Position numbers and translations under genes: made by a program. The notes beneath the pieces were generated by a model. The model was not told the DNA's origin. It saw only the letters and a program-made list of their open reading frames with translations, and did not search any database. A stretch of 64,000 nt of DNA from Siphonodentalium dalli (taxonomy: Eukaryota; Mollusca; Scaphopoda; Gadilida; Siphonodentaliidae): the NCBI GenBank assembly GCA_032622095.1, contig CP136061.1, positions 212,630,373 through 212,694,372 on the forward strand. Direction: 5' to 3'. Below are positions 1 through 11,433 of this stretch, in pieces. Positions within the stretch are counted from its first letter, which is position 1. Every line of letters begins with the position of its first letter.

Positions 1-1029
1 CATAAGATTACGTAAAAAAAACGATCGCAAAAAGCTTATAATTGAGTACGCTCCAAATTGTCTACCACTTTGAGCAACGGAAACATGGACGCTCTTGATA
101 AGAGACGATCATTGAAAGTGTTGGTCGGTTGATAAACATTCAAATTGTTCTAAAACTTCTTGTTCTGAAAGCCGACACATGGCCATCGAAACCCCATATT
201 AGGTACAATCTAATTATGTTCTGGTATTGAAAACTTACGCATGGAGCTATGGTGTGAAATCGGATAGCGCATCTTTAAGTGTTATTTGAATCCGTTCAAA
301 AGATAGATGCTCTATTGGCAAAGTGCTACACTTACAACATGATTTTGGAACGCAACACAGTGAAATATCTTTTGTTTTCCGCTATCTATTTGTGGACTTT
401 TCTGCTATACTGTGCATCCCCCTTTACCCACATGTTTGGGTCCACAAAGACATAGTGATATTTCAAAACGAAGCACTTTCCCAAGAATGGGCATAGCCAC
501 GGTCTGGAATTTCTTACTGTTCATCCAAACTAACATATAATCATAACTTTTACATTTGCACCCAAGCATGTGAGTGTACTCAAATGCATGTCATTACATA
601 CATGTAAGTGTGCATAGGCAAATTTGGTCCATGTCAGTGTAAAGATGGCCCATATATTTGGATATCGAGTGCTAGGATGCAGGTTGAGATAACACATCAT
701 AATACTGAATGGATTCTTCCACCAGTTTTATAAAGTATAAATTGAAATATGAGCATACGTACGGAAAGATAATACTAGTGCATAATGGTTCCTATTCATT
801 GGGGGGGGTCTAAGACCTGTTGGGAATCACATTCTCCAAACTCTTATTAACACTGTCTAAGACCTGTTGGGAAACACAAAATTCAAACTGTTATTGAAGC
901 GCCGCAGGCGCGTTAAGCAACGTCACCCCCTTTTTCAAATTGATATCGAGGCAGTCAGGTCGCGCCAGCGACCGCTGCCGCGGGGGCCTGATGGCTCATA
1001 AAAACAACTATATATATAAGCGCCCGCGG
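1..1029. other. Non-coding stretch, no gene recognised
   Basis: I find no convincing exon, RNA gene or complete mobile element here. A short duplicated phrase, 'taagacctgttgggaa', occurs near 810-830 and again near 857-872. The 900-1020 part is unusually GC-rich for this window. The missing first exon of the downstream kinase gene (glycine-rich loop) was looked for here and not found. Confidence 0.4.
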
Positions 1030-1230
1030 CTACCACTTTATAGCATCAAGGGTAGACTGAGCAAATCGAGACGGGATGCTGGTCCCGCCAAACTCTCCAG
1101 ACGGCATCGACATATCAAAACGCATGCGATTCTCGCCTATCGTATCCGTATTTGGACGAGATTGTAAGACCATAGCCTGAGCTGCAACGGATCGTGCGCA
1201 TATCAAGGTTATCATAATGACAAGATACAT
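1030..1230 (-). CDS. Candidate small secreted peptide (hypothetical)
   Basis: On the minus strand an open frame runs from an ATG at 1230 to a TAG just below 1033. It would encode about 66 residues beginning MYLVIMITLICARSVAAQA, which reads like a signal peptide with an Ala-x-Ala cleavage site. The rest is polar, with a Met/Arg/Phe-rich centre (ENRMRFDMSMPSGEFGG). The frame is also open upstream to another ATG at 1302, but the 1230 start puts the hydrophobic segment at the N-terminus. The stretch is clearly richer in GC than its surroundings, as a coding exon would be. I recognise no family, saw no clear promoter or splice sites, and the frame is short enough to be chance. Confidence 0.3.
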   Translation of the reverse strand: MYLVIMITLICARSVAAQAMVLQSRPNTDTIGENRMRFDMSMPSGEFGGTSIPSRFAQSTLDAIKW

Positions 1231-1511
1231 CGACACCCCACCGAGTACTCGTGTGGCACATTGGTGATGTGAAACAGTCACAGCACGAGCGACCATGATC
1301 AAGGGTCACAACTTGGCGCGAAATTTGAACAGCGTATACAATCCGACAATTGCACGTTGCTCAATACGGCCATGACAATGTTGTGTGAAACTCACATGAG
1401 AAAATGGGCGAGATGCGAACTCGTTCTGATGTGTTGACACGCAACACCCTGGGCCATGCACGGACCTCAACTATCACAATTGTTACCACATATGATGATC
1501 AGAAGTAATAA

Positions 1512-1546
1512 ATTGATTGATTGATTGATTGATCAATTGATTGATC
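1512..1546. repeat. (TTGA)n microsatellite
   Basis: Short run of TTGA/GATT units with one interruption (ttgattgattgattgatt then gatcaattgattgatcg). Confidence 0.8.
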
Positions 1547-2107
1547 GATGGGTGTTATCCTTAAATGTGGAACTGAAAATTAAGATCCTACAAACTAATT
1601 ATATTTGAATGATAATCGCTTATATAATTATATCAAAAGAAACCCATACTATATCATTAAAAAGGCCATTAAATATTTCTTTATCTCACACTAGTTGTGA
1701 ATAGGCGCGTGCTCCCCGGCGGCGCGCGTAAATTATTTACATATCACTTGGCATCACGTCAACAAAATGATCGCGCGTCTTTACATTGCTTCTGGTGGAT
1801 TAATACTATTTCGAAAAACAGCACGACACCAACACCAGACAATGTAGAATGGTTGCTTTCTTCATTAAATTTAAATTCTTGTCCAACTACATTGCACTAA
1901 CGAAAATAGACGCAAAAACAAAGAGGCAAATTGGGGGACTATATTTCCGTCGCCAACCCCATAGCGCAATACTGTCTCACACGGTCGTGCAGCGTCTCAG
2001 CCTACGCTGTAAATTTATGAATTTTCAGATTCTTTTAAGAGTTTTGATTTGTTAGAAAGGCATAAAGCTCTTTTTTTTATGTGATATACAAGATCTTCAA
2101 CTCGATA

Positions 2108-2221
2108 TGTTGGGATTTAAGATTTTATGAAACTCGTTGGTAAATTTGATTCACAACTTGTCTACGACACGTTGTGAATCAAATTTATCAAAGTCGTTTC
2201 ATAAATTCTTACATCCCAACA
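2108..2221. repeat. Imperfect hairpin, arms about 55 bp
   Basis: The left arm starting tgttgggatttaag is the reverse complement, with a few mismatches, of the right arm ending cttacatcccaaca. Only a few bases separate the arms. It lies upstream of the first visible kinase exon and probably belongs to a foldback-type MITE. No coding potential. Confidence 0.8.
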
Positions 2222-2320
2222 TAGATCCTCTATAAATCCTATTCGATAATTAGATCTCACCAATGACCCCATTAATATGAGGTTAAACTTGTCAGGTATC
2301 GAATTTCGTAAAAGAAAGTG

Positions 2321-2675
2321 TTAAAGGGGGACTGTACACAAAATCCGGCCATTTATGGAACCATCTCATATTATCCTTAACAGAATATATGCAACAAATG
2401 ATTGAATTTGAGCCATGAATTAGTGCAAAATACACTCGTGTGCTCTACGAACGATGTAAACAACATGGTAACTATAATGAAAATGACTTAGTGACTCGAG
2501 TCATAAACTAGTTTTAATTATAATTACTATGTTGGTTGCATCGTTCATAAAGCACATGATTGTATTTTGAACTAATACATGGCTCGAATTCATTAATATT
2601 TTAGCATATATTCTGATTAGTATAAAAGGAGATGTTCCCATAAATAGTCGGATTTAGTGTCCATTCCCCCTTTAA
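2321..2675. mobile_element. MITE (TTAA family), copy 1
   Basis: The left end reads ttaaagggggactgtacac and the right end reads as its approximate reverse complement, finishing cccccttTAA. Both lie inside TTAA. The arms extend about 150 bp inward (tccggccatttatgg opposed by ccataaatagtcgga), so nearly the whole element folds on itself. A second copy is at 32169-32486, and a longer relative with the same ends at 36394-36950. Non-autonomous; the superfamily is uncertain, since TTAA-type duplications suggest piggyBac-like mobilisation. Confidence 0.75.
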
Positions 2676-3064
2676 CACAAATTGATTTTTTGTCGATAAT
2701 AAAGTCATTCTTAGAGATGGTCTTTTGAACTCGTTTTAACGTAAGATCGATAAATGCATATGTTGATTTTCGCGTTACATGTACCTGTTCCATATATACA
2801 TGTAAATGTTTGTGATTATAAGTATTTAACAAGTTTATATCGTCTGTTGAGCTGAAAATTCGCTTATATGACACCCTACACGAACACGTTTAGGTAGCGA
2901 AAGATAAAGTATCTTTCGCTATCCAATCATGTGCATACATGTGTTGGCTGTAAATGATTATTTTGTTTTATACCATGGTCGCCCATCTTACTATATAAAT
3001 AAAGCCATCTGTTTAAATTTTACATTTAGTCAACACCTGTTGATTAAACGTGCCTACTGTTGAT

Positions 3065-3232
3065 TAAACTTCGCAGAGTGGATTAAACTTTCTCCATACA
3101 ATTTGAACGGAAAAGTGTTTATCCATCGCATTGTAAAGATCGTGGCATAAACTTCGCAGAGTGGATTAAACTTTCCACATACAATTTGAAAGGAAAAGAG
3201 TTTATCCTTGTAAAGATCGTGGCATAAACAAA
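3065..3232. repeat. Two direct repeats of about 75 bp
   Basis: The phrase cttcgcagagtggattaaac, followed by a similar stretch ending in gtttatcc and aagatcgtggcataaac, occurs at about 3069 and again at about 3151. Non-coding intron sequence next to a hairpin. Confidence 0.7.
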
Positions 3233-3372
3233 ATATACGCATAGTGTTTCTGAATAACAAATTTAATCCAGTCGTGGGATTGGCGATTTACACCACTCGG
3301 TGAAGCTCGTGGTGTAAATCGCCAATCCCACTCGTGGATTAAATTTGTTATTCAGAAACACTATGCGTATAT
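3233..3372. repeat. Long near-perfect hairpin just upstream of a kinase exon
   Basis: The 64-base arms (3233-3296 and 3309-3372) are reverse complements apart from a few mismatches (gtcg versus cgag near the middle), with a 12-base loop. The right arm ends 42 bases before the kinase exon at 3415, so the pre-mRNA would carry a long stem close to that 3' splice site. Probably a foldback element remnant. Confidence 0.9.
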
Positions 3373-3414
3373 TCTATATATATATACTATCACTATAGTG
3401 TATGGGTCTTACAG

Positions 3415-3535
3415 GTAGCCATCAAATGTATAAAGAAATCGAAGATAAAAGAGTTCGGAGATGCACAAAGAGTGAAACGAGAAATTGAAATATCCACAGC
3501 CGTAAGACATCCGCATATAGTGAATGTCCGGCAAG
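3415..3535 (+). CDS. NUAK-type AMPK-related protein kinase, exon with the beta-3 lysine (first exon in window)
   Basis: First visible exon of a serine/threonine kinase of the CAMK/AMPK-related group, most like NUAK. These kinases are activated by LKB1 and act in cell adhesion, cytoskeleton and stress signalling (family knowledge). The exon opens after a cttacag acceptor and closes before a gtatg donor (121 nt, exit phase 1). It encodes VAIKCIKK, where K is the ATP-anchoring beta-3 lysine, and then REIEIS with the alpha-C glutamate and HPHIVNV, a close match to the NUAK phrase REIEI...HPHI. Six exons in the window join without a frame break into 443 codons. The preceding exon with the glycine loop and ATG is not in the window. 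SIK or other AMPK-related kinases are the alternatives; the later exons favour NUAK. Confidence 0.85.
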
Positions 3536-3689
3536 GTATGTAATAAATATGCTTCCCGTCAAACTTTCTTGGACGTTGCATTGAGTTCAAATGATGTTAA
3601 ACACTCCGCTGATGGATGGGAATAGAAAATACATTAGTATTGTTTCATAAATTTCATATCCAATTTGGAAGCACGGAACATCATTCTTA

Positions 3690-3870
3690 TATATCTATAT
3701 GCCAGTATATAAAATAGTTGGATATGTCTGTCTGTATGTCCGTTTCTCTGTTCGAAATTTTTCTCCCAGACCCCTGGACCGATTTCAACCAAATTTGGTG
3801 TGGTGGCTCGGTTTACCTGGCGGAATTAAAAGCGACGTTAGATTTGAAAACGTTTGATTTGAATTAATAT
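3690..3870. repeat. Fragment of an interspersed repeat (tgtctgtctgt / ccgatttcaaccaaatttgg type)
   Basis: The stretch gatatgtctgtctgtatg, followed by cctggaccgatttcaacc and aaatttggtgtg, resembles a repeat end common in invertebrate genomes. A related stretch is at about 10795-10910 (cccgaccgatccgactc, then aaatttggtatg). I cannot name the element. Confidence 0.4.
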
Positions 3871-4960
3871 ATATATATATGTTTTGTAAATTGAGCATTG
3901 AGTTCAATCTAAAACAAATCAAAAATTAAATTAAACAAAAATAAATGTACGCGAAAGGCACACATGGGCTGCCGCTGAATAAATGCCTGTCTTGTATCAA
4001 ACTGTGTACAATGAGCACGAAGGAGCCGCAGGCCCCTGACGCACAAATGGTGGCATGCCCCGTTGTGCATGATTCGCAGGTCTCTCCGATGCTGAATAAA
4101 GGCCCCCGAAGGGAGCTGTTTCAGTTGGTATATTATGAGCAGTGACTCGCATTGTAGGATTATTTGTTGCTCGTTTATCGGGGGAAACTCGTCCATAATT
4201 GAGGAGTAATTGTTTACAATAGGAGTGGCTGGAATTTTCAGTTATATTAATTGAATGCTACATTCTTTCATTGATTACCCTTCACTGAACTAAGAGAATA
4301 AACCTATCTATACCAACCAGATTTTCCTATGCAGACGTAAACAAAAGTGTATACATACGATTTTTGTCTAGTATTGACTTGGACTCTTGGAGGGATGTAC
4401 AAGTAATGTAAGCACACCACAGAAAATAACAGTGCACAAGGAGACCTATTTATTGAGGACGATGTTCAGATAAGTTCAACATGGTTGTTTGTTGAACTTG
4501 CTGTCCTACGGGATAACTAGTAATGATGATTTAGTATAGAACAAGCAGAAAAGATCAGGACTCTGAATTTTATTTCAAACTCAGAAACCACATGTTGGAG
4601 AAAGCGCATAAACTCTTGTGACAATCTTTAGCACTCGATCCCCGAACGGTCGCGAAAGTACACTTGGACGGCGCATGCCTATTGCGGGATTCCGGAAATA
4701 CTACGGCTAATCTTCTAGCTTTATATGCACACTGTCATCGAGGGGCAGAGAGTCAATTGCGTCCGGACATGTTTGATTGAGCATTGGGGTTATTTAACTT
4801 CTGTGTGGTTTGTGGGGTTTGATAAAATAATCACTTCCTGTTCGAAGTGATTCGCGAGATTTGGACGACTGTACTTTGAGATTGCACATTCTGTTGACAT
4901 TGTCCGATAAATCACACTATACGATTGACGGTAGCTGCCCGCCTTAGTACACATATAATC
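3871..4960. other. Intron sequence, nothing recognised
   Basis: Kinase intron sequence between repeat fragments. A GC-richer piece at 3945-4140 has a 66-codon open frame without recognisable similarity. No splice-compatible kinase exon was found. Confidence 0.4.
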
Positions 4961-5374
4961 CACGCATGGGACGTGGCTATAGTGTCCCCGTTGTGGTTAC
5001 ATAGACCAGGCCAAGAATCTCTACTCTGGCTATGCTCGTAGACATCAACACCTGGGAACTTGATATTTTGACTGGGAACTGTATAACAACGTATGGAACC
5101 TATTACTTTTAATACCATACTGTCCTGTTCCTTAATAGTATAGTTCACTGTAGAGATGGTACACCAGTGCGAGATTGCACGATTAAAGCGACTCCTGTGA
5201 GCCGATTTTGCAATAAACATTGAATTCATTGCCTGGAAAATGTTCAATGAGTGTATCTGAACGACGCAAAGCACAATTGGTTCATACAAATAGTCTAATC
5301 ATGCAATATCTAAATGGGACTTTCACCTACTGTGAAATACATTATGGGAACAGGTATTAATACAAAACAAATTA

Positions 5375-5930
5375 TTATCCATCTCTTAACTAACACTATT
5401 TCTAATTGGGGGAAAAGCCGTCACATGATAATCCGGAAAAAAGTCACATTGTACTCCCGAAAGTTCGTGACGTCACGGAGTTCCGATAAAAAAAGTCATA
5501 GACTCGATTGAGTCCAATATGACTTTCTTTTATCGGGACTTCATGACGTCACGAAGTAACTCTATTGCCAAATGAATCGGTGAAATTGTTATCCGCGCGC
5601 AATACTTTGGTGGATTTAGCAGACGTTTCACTTCCGCATTGAGTTTATTTTTCACGACCGTGTTTACTGTTCCAAATCATGCATTTTGATGATCAAATAC
5701 AGGCTTTTTTTATAGAGAATCAAGTGCAGATGGGTAATAAAACTGTCATTATACGATGTTGTGTACAGTGTGTTTTTCTCATACTCATCCAAGTTGTGGT
5801 GAAAAGTCATATTGGACGAGACACTACGTGTCTCGTCCAATATGACTTTTCACCACAACCTGAACTCCTACGAACACATACTGTACACCACATTGTATAA
5901 TAACCTTATAATATTACCGGCATTGTTGTT
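5375..5930. mobile_element. Hairpin-rich MITE, copy 1 (inverted relative to the copy at 39.8-40.35 kb)
   Basis: One end reads attattatccatctcttaac and the other, read inward, ttataaggttattatacaatg. Internally it has two hairpins. One carries gtgacgtcac-like sites (5468-5480 and about 5545-5557). The other is a large stem at 5748-5902 whose core is a perfect palindrome (5793-5824 against 5828-5859). The same order of sequences appears in reverse orientation at 39838-40350, including the phrase cacttccgcattgagtt. Non-coding and non-autonomous. Confidence 0.7.
5793..5859. repeat. Perfect palindrome, 32 bp arms, 3 nt loop
   Basis: gttgtggtgaaaagtcat... reads identically on the opposite strand around a central tac at 5825-5827. 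It is enclosed by outer arms (attatacgatgttgtgtac at 5748 and its counterpart ending at about 5902). Confidence 0.9.
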
Positions 5931-6529
5931 TCAATGTTATAAAGTTCCCTGCCAGAACATCAACAAGTTCCAAGGTATTGAAATTTCCAACTGCGCCTCC
6001 CCTCCCCCATGAAGCAGACCAACAAATTCAACTACCCCACCCCATTGCCGGGTTAGAACTACTCAACTATTAGCCTACATCAGACGTCTTTTGTTGGTCA
6101 GAGAGCCGCGCAACATATCCCATGTTTACGTCTAGAGTTATTGGGGGAGCGATAGGAGATTTTGACATTTCCAGCTGATAATTATTCGGAATAAATGGAA
6201 AACTGCTATGAATGACCAGGACTGTCGGAATAGCATATACGTTATTATGGTGGATTGACGGTTTGGAGTTTATTTTCAACTGCGTCGGGAAGCAACGATG
6301 GAGAACATAGGCTCCAAGCCGTCAATATCACGCAATGTTACCTTCAATCCACAACAATAACTTATAATGTTCGAACATATCGATTCATATTTTCGATTGA
6401 CTAGGTATTTATAATATTTGATGAATCGCGAACGAACCTTTATCAATGCGTCAAGCCCTGCGATCGGGTGCATGGGTGAGGCCAACTTTTTGGACTGAAA
6501 ATGCCATCAGTTGGGAAATTTTCAAATTG

Positions 6530-6546
6530 GGGGGGGGGGGGGGGGT
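6530..6546. repeat. Poly-G tract
   Basis: Run of about 17 G. It sits in a repeat family with the phrase ttggaaatttccaac (about 6480-6690), related to stretches at 22190-22500 and 37500-37800. Confidence 0.7.
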
Positions 6547-6841
6547 TAAGTTCGACATGTCCAACAGTTGGGTAGCTTATAAATACCAGTTGGAAATTTC
6601 CAACCCAAGGGATAGAAACAGGTGGACATAGAATTTTCCGGTCTGACTCAAAGGGGTTGCAGTTGGAAATTCCAAGCTGATCGCTCCAAGCGCATGTCCT
6701 CTAAGCAGGCCCTATATAGCCCGGCGAGATAAATGTGTTTTTGGATATTATCTCTAATTCCGTGTCAGTTTTGATGAGACAATTTTGCGGGTGCCGTTTC
6801 GATTTTCTTAACACACATACACAGGGTGGTAATATTTTCAG

Positions 6842-6993
6842 TTTTCGACCACAAAGACAGTTTATTGATAGTGATGGACGTTGCTTCCGGTGGAGAATTA
6901 TTCGAATACATCGACCATAACGGCCGGCTGGGAGACAGCGAAGCGAGAAGAGTTTTCCGTCAAATCCTGTCTGCGGTCGCCTACCTGCACAAT
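6842..6993 (+). CDS. NUAK-type kinase, exon 2 in window (hinge, alphaD-alphaE)
   Basis: 152 nt after a ttttcag acceptor, ending at aat before gtgagta. The entry phase (2 nt) completes the phase-1 codon of the previous exon. The junction reads HPHIVNVRQVFDHKDSLL, which aligns residue for residue with the NUAK pattern HPHIISIYEVFENKD. It then encodes the hinge (IVMDVASGGELFEYI) and RLGDSEARRVFRQIL...YLHN of the alpha-D/alpha-E region. The nearer acceptor candidate at acaggg (about 6834) would break this alignment, so the 6842 start is preferred. Confidence 0.88.
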
Positions 6994-7049
6994 GTGAGTA
7001 CACAGTACACAAGAAAACTAATGTTCAAAAACTGTTTATACCGAGCCTT

Positions 7050-7410
7050 AGTGTTGGAACATGTAAATTAGGTCAATAGGCAACATATCCTAGTGCAAAT
7101 ACGCACATAATCGATCTATAATGTGAAATAGATACATAATGTGATTATTTGATTCTGAAATAAGCAGATCATGGAGTCATATCCGTATGTCGTTTTATGG
7201 CGTGGTGAAACACTTGTTAAAGAGCGTACACCTGAAAAGACGCCATCGGCTTATTTGTGTCATTGTCATCACATATAATGCTTAGAATCGCCCCATTATG
7301 AGTTGATAATGTGACTAAAACGTTCTCATTTTCAGCACATTATCGACTCAAATCTGGGAAATTCTAAAGCAGATTATCTACGCTATGGGACAAAATATAT
7401 GAAGGAAGTA
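7050..7410. mobile_element. MITE family M3, copy 1
   Basis: Carries tgattatttgattctgaaat, a stretch with cagatcatggagtcat, and cagcacattatcgactcaaa. These recur in the same order at 62680-62965 and, more diverged, at about 41430-41820. Left and right parts are roughly inverted (cgcacataat opposed by gcagattat). Non-coding. Confidence 0.55.
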
Positions 7411-8870
7411 CCGACATGCATGCCCTTGTTGGTTAACTGAATTCGTAAATACAATGTAAATCAACTGAATTGGGTGAATTTGTTACTTACCGAAACTACA
7501 CCACACCATGCACACGCACGTGTAAGTGTGTTTCAGAAAAAAGAAACATTCTATAAAATCAAAAAAACAATTAAAAAAACAAATAGAACCATTTTATTCC
7601 TTCTTCCACTGCGGATTATATATTCCTAATGGCATAAATATTCCAGCATGTATTAATCGAGAAACGAAGGAGAAATACCGACTTCACACACCACTTACAT
7701 TTTTGTTTTAGAGTCGGCTTCGTCCTCATATTACATTGTTAGTGTGTCCCGTTTCGATACGCCAAGAACAAATATGATATATCCAGTGCGATATACATAG
7801 CTCCACATGTATGAGGCTATCGACTATATAGAGGGTTTTCAATTGAGGTGCCCGAATTTCCATCTTTATTATTATTTATCGCATACCTCCATTTTTAGAA
7901 GAAGAATATGGACATGCATGAACATATATACAGTTAATATGTAAAGTTTATGATATCACAAATCATGGACTCTAAATTGAAGCGTTTCACTTTGCTCGTC
8001 CATATGCGCGGTACATGATGTTACAGTCAATTGGTTGAACGGTTAGTAAGTAGAACCGCGAATAATCTGACACATGATCAGAATATACACAGCAGAATCT
8101 AGAGTAATTTGTTCCATAAACTGCGTTACGGCATCAGGAGGGTTGATTGTTTCGCTTCCTAGGAGGAAGGCGCAGAGAGATAATTGGTCACGAGAGTCCA
8201 TGTACCTAAATGTAGTTATGCCAAACTTGTTGATTATATGTTCCCAGAATAAGTTCCCCAGCGACACTATCGAGACAGCACAACAATAGCGGATACCCCC
8301 TTGAATTATACGGAATTTCCATCTCCGGGAAATTTAATTGGCAGCACCTGTATCATAAATTGTTCTGGGTAATTTGCATTATCCGCCTGCGTATTATATG
8401 GCTTATGCAAGCAAATCATGTTATCGGAGCTTTACCAGTTGGAGACCTTTGTATCTCAAATTCGACCACTCCAATGGATACTTTTATATCTGAGTGGGAG
8501 AATCAGTTTAGTATAGAAAGGGGTTAACGTAGAAATATTGAATCTCAATGCCTGAAATAATAGCAGCTGCTAATTCCGTATGTTTTTTGTTGTTGCTGAA
8601 ATAAATATTGTTTACACTTAATTCCATATTTATATAAGCTATATATTCAATATCGTTGCGGCATATAATACATTAACCCTTTCAAAACGAAATGGATTTC
8701 CCACTCAGACTGACTCAGTAATCAAAATATACATTGGAGTGGTTTATTATTCACATATAAATACAAGTACCTATGGCGTCTGTAAATAAGATCGATTGAG
8801 AGCGTGTCTTTATATGTAAATTAAATGCGTGTTCAGACCACTTATGTTGGCTTGTGTTTTGTTAGATCAT
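7411..8870. other. Intron sequence, nothing recognised
   Basis: AT-rich kinase intron sequence with short chance frames only. No exon, RNA gene or clear repeat was seen by eye. Confidence 0.4.
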
Positions 8871-8879
8871 AACGTCCGT

Positions 8880-9345
8880 AGAGATCATATTCCACTAATA
8901 CAAAACCTGGGAACTTTTCGAAGTTTTGACAGGGAACCTTATAAAATCAAAATAAAGTAGGGAATATATATATATATATCTCTTTGTTATTATCTGTTTC
9001 TTAATACTGTACTTCACTGTAGGTGAAGGTCCAAACTCGAAATTTCACGCTTTAAGTGACTTTGTGAGCGTTTTTGCTTTGTGATTCTTACAATTATGGA
9101 TTTTTTCCTGGGTAATTAATTGAATGTTTATTACGATATCGGCTCTCAAAAGTCAAAGAAAGGCATGCATTTTCGAGTTGTGACCGTCACATATAGTGAA
9201 GTACACTATTAAGGAACAGATAATCATTAAGATATATATTCCCCGTGTTATATTTTTTACTTTATAATGTCCCCTGTCAAACATCAAACAGTTCCAAGGT
9301 TTTGTATTGGTGGAATATGATCTCTACATGTGTTAGCCAGAGTAA
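8880..9345. repeat. Large inverted repeat, arms about 170 bp
   Basis: The left arm (atcatattccactaatacaa, then gacagggaac, then cttcactgta) is the approximate reverse complement of the right arm (tatagtgaagtacactatta, then gtcccctgtcaaac, then ggtggaatatgat). The spacer is about 110 bp. Related to the repeat at 4965-5330. Confidence 0.65.
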
Positions 9346-10089
9346 AGATTCATGGGATGATCTAGTATTTTGTCCTGTATGTCACTGCGGTGTTTTACGA
9401 GGGAATGCTCTACTTTCGCCGAATATAGTTATCAATCAACTGGCCACCGAACGAAAAAAAAAATCCTCTTAGACCCGGTTTTAATTAGACGTTTGATGTG
9501 GATTTAAACTATGTTTAAACTCGAGGCTTGATCTCTGATGGCAAATCGGCCCTTGTTGTTTGGGAGGATTACGAACCTGTGGACCTCAAGTTATCTCTAG
9601 GAATAAAGGTATACACAATAACACATGCATTACTCCACCTCGCGTTCAATGTTACCTTCTGTCGATTGAAGTTCTGAACCAATGTAAGTCCTTTTTAAAA
9701 ATAAGATGTCCTCGCAAGCTGAAAACAAGACAATCGGAATTTTATCCTAACAATTTTCATGATAATGACTGGCTCCCTGACCCATAACGTGTGTCATACG
9801 AAAGCGCTTGGCACAATCATTCAACTTCTTATTTCACTCATAATACTGTGATTGACCTGAGTCTCAGCCACTGCGTTTACGTGACTGAATTTGTTTCCAA
9901 GACTTTCTGGCGTGAGGTAGACATCTTTCACTCGAGAATTTTATAATACAGCAGATATACCTTGTACAAAAACTAAACCAGCTTGCTTGTGTCCTGTGTC
10001 ACTGAAATTTGCATGCTGGCACAACACATATTGAACATCCCTGTCGCAATGTCGAGCGTTCATCTCAAAATAAAAATTGTTTGTTGCAG
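9346..10089. other. Intron sequence, nothing recognised
   Basis: No exon or repeat was identified between the inverted repeat and the short kinase exon. Confidence 0.35.
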
Positions 10090-10155
10090 ATCGGGTTGGT
10101 GCACAGAGACCTGAAGCTCGAGAACATAGTGATCGACAATAACCTGAATATAAAG
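10090..10155 (+). CDS. NUAK-type kinase, exon 3 in window (catalytic loop)
   Basis: A 66 nt exon in phase 0/0 between ttgttgcag and gtgagc. It encodes IGLVHRDLKLENIVIDNNL and the next residues NIK. HRDLKLEN is the catalytic loop, with the catalytic Asp, Lys and Asn all present, as expected of an active AMPK-related kinase. The exon is too short to stand out as an open frame and is identified from motif, splice sites and phase. Confidence 0.92.
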
Positions 10156-11433
10156 GTGAGCTGATATTTAAGGTGGCATGTCATGTTCATTCTCAAATTA
10201 AATTTATACTCGTGCAAATATGTTCATATTGAACCTAAAATATTCGCAAATGTTCATGTTGGACGTTCTTTATTCTGCAATTAGTCCATTATTCCGTTGA
10301 ATAGCGAAAACACATTACCCTGTAAATAGGCATGTATCGAACATATTGCTAAAAAAATGCCATGTTTGACTTGTCTTTTTGAAATACGTTCATACTGAAC
10401 TTATTTCGACCTCCAAATACAGTAATGCTCTAAATAATCGACTCCTTAACCACAGCAGAATTATGGGTAACTTTTCAGGATTTAGTCGGAAATATGGCTT
10501 GTTGCCATTCATCGGAAAGCTCTCGGGTAAGAGTCGATTAATTAGGGCAATAATGTAGGGTTTATTTGAGCTTATGATCAATGAGAATATACTGCTGATA
10601 AATACGTGCATGAAAGTAAGAGACAGAACAGAAACCATCACTTATTGCTACACAAAGTGTGTTACTCAGTCGTTGCTGTATTACGATAACAACAAAGAGC
10701 GTCTGGCTAGATGCAAACGGCTGTTGAATTTATATCAATGCGTTATGCAACTTAAGATTACCTAAATTTGTATGACTCATTTACTGACTTTTATTATATA
10801 TTTTGGAACTTCTGTCTGTGTATGTATGTGTGTTATAGACTCGAAAACCTCCCGACCGATCCGACTCAAATTTGGTATGTAGGCCTACTTTGGTCCCGGG
10901 AACAATTTCACGTGCGACCGTGTCCTTGACCTTGACCTTGATCTCGCTCATATACGCTGATATAGGCATATTTCTTGTCCGATCGACCAATAGTTTTTTT
11001 CTTTCTCCTAATACTTTTCAAAGCTGTTCGCTCAGTATTCGAACAGACGGAGGCGATCGCAGAGAAATCCGTAAATATCCCGACGAAATCGGGCACATCA
11101 GCTATATTATATAATTGTGATCCCCAAATTTCGAACAATTGCAAAGCGAGCGATTAATATATTTATTTTGAGACTTGGATATGGTATGCCGCTTTAACCA
11201 TCTACATACATTTATTGAAACACGGGGACGTTATCCTGATTTGCTTGCCAGAATCGGTACGTTAGTCCGAATTGCCAATTTCGTTATATGCATTGTAATG
11301 TAGGAAATAAATTGCGGTCGTTATATCAATTATGCCTGACTCGGAAGGAAATACTAAATAGTTGAGACATATCTAACGACAATCGGGGGTCAAACATCTC
11401 GCCATGCTCCTGGTGTCCATAATTCCCATATGC
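10156..11433. other. Intron sequence with one repeat fragment
   Basis: Apart from the interspersed repeat fragment near 10795-10910 (ccgaccgatccgactc type) nothing was identified. Short frames overlapping 10781-11157 on both strands have no recognisable similarity. Confidence 0.4.

Larger units (their letters stand above)
4965..5990. mobile_element. Diverged repeat element with a hairpin element nested inside
   Basis: The phrases gggaacttgatattttgac and ttccttaatagtatagttc (4980-5150) recur in the inverted structure at 8880-9345, and a reversed end phrase (cagaacatcaacaagttcc) appears at about 5952. The 5375-5930 segment is a separate element with a second copy at 39838-40350 and seems inserted into this one. 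Boundaries are approximate. Confidence 0.45.
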
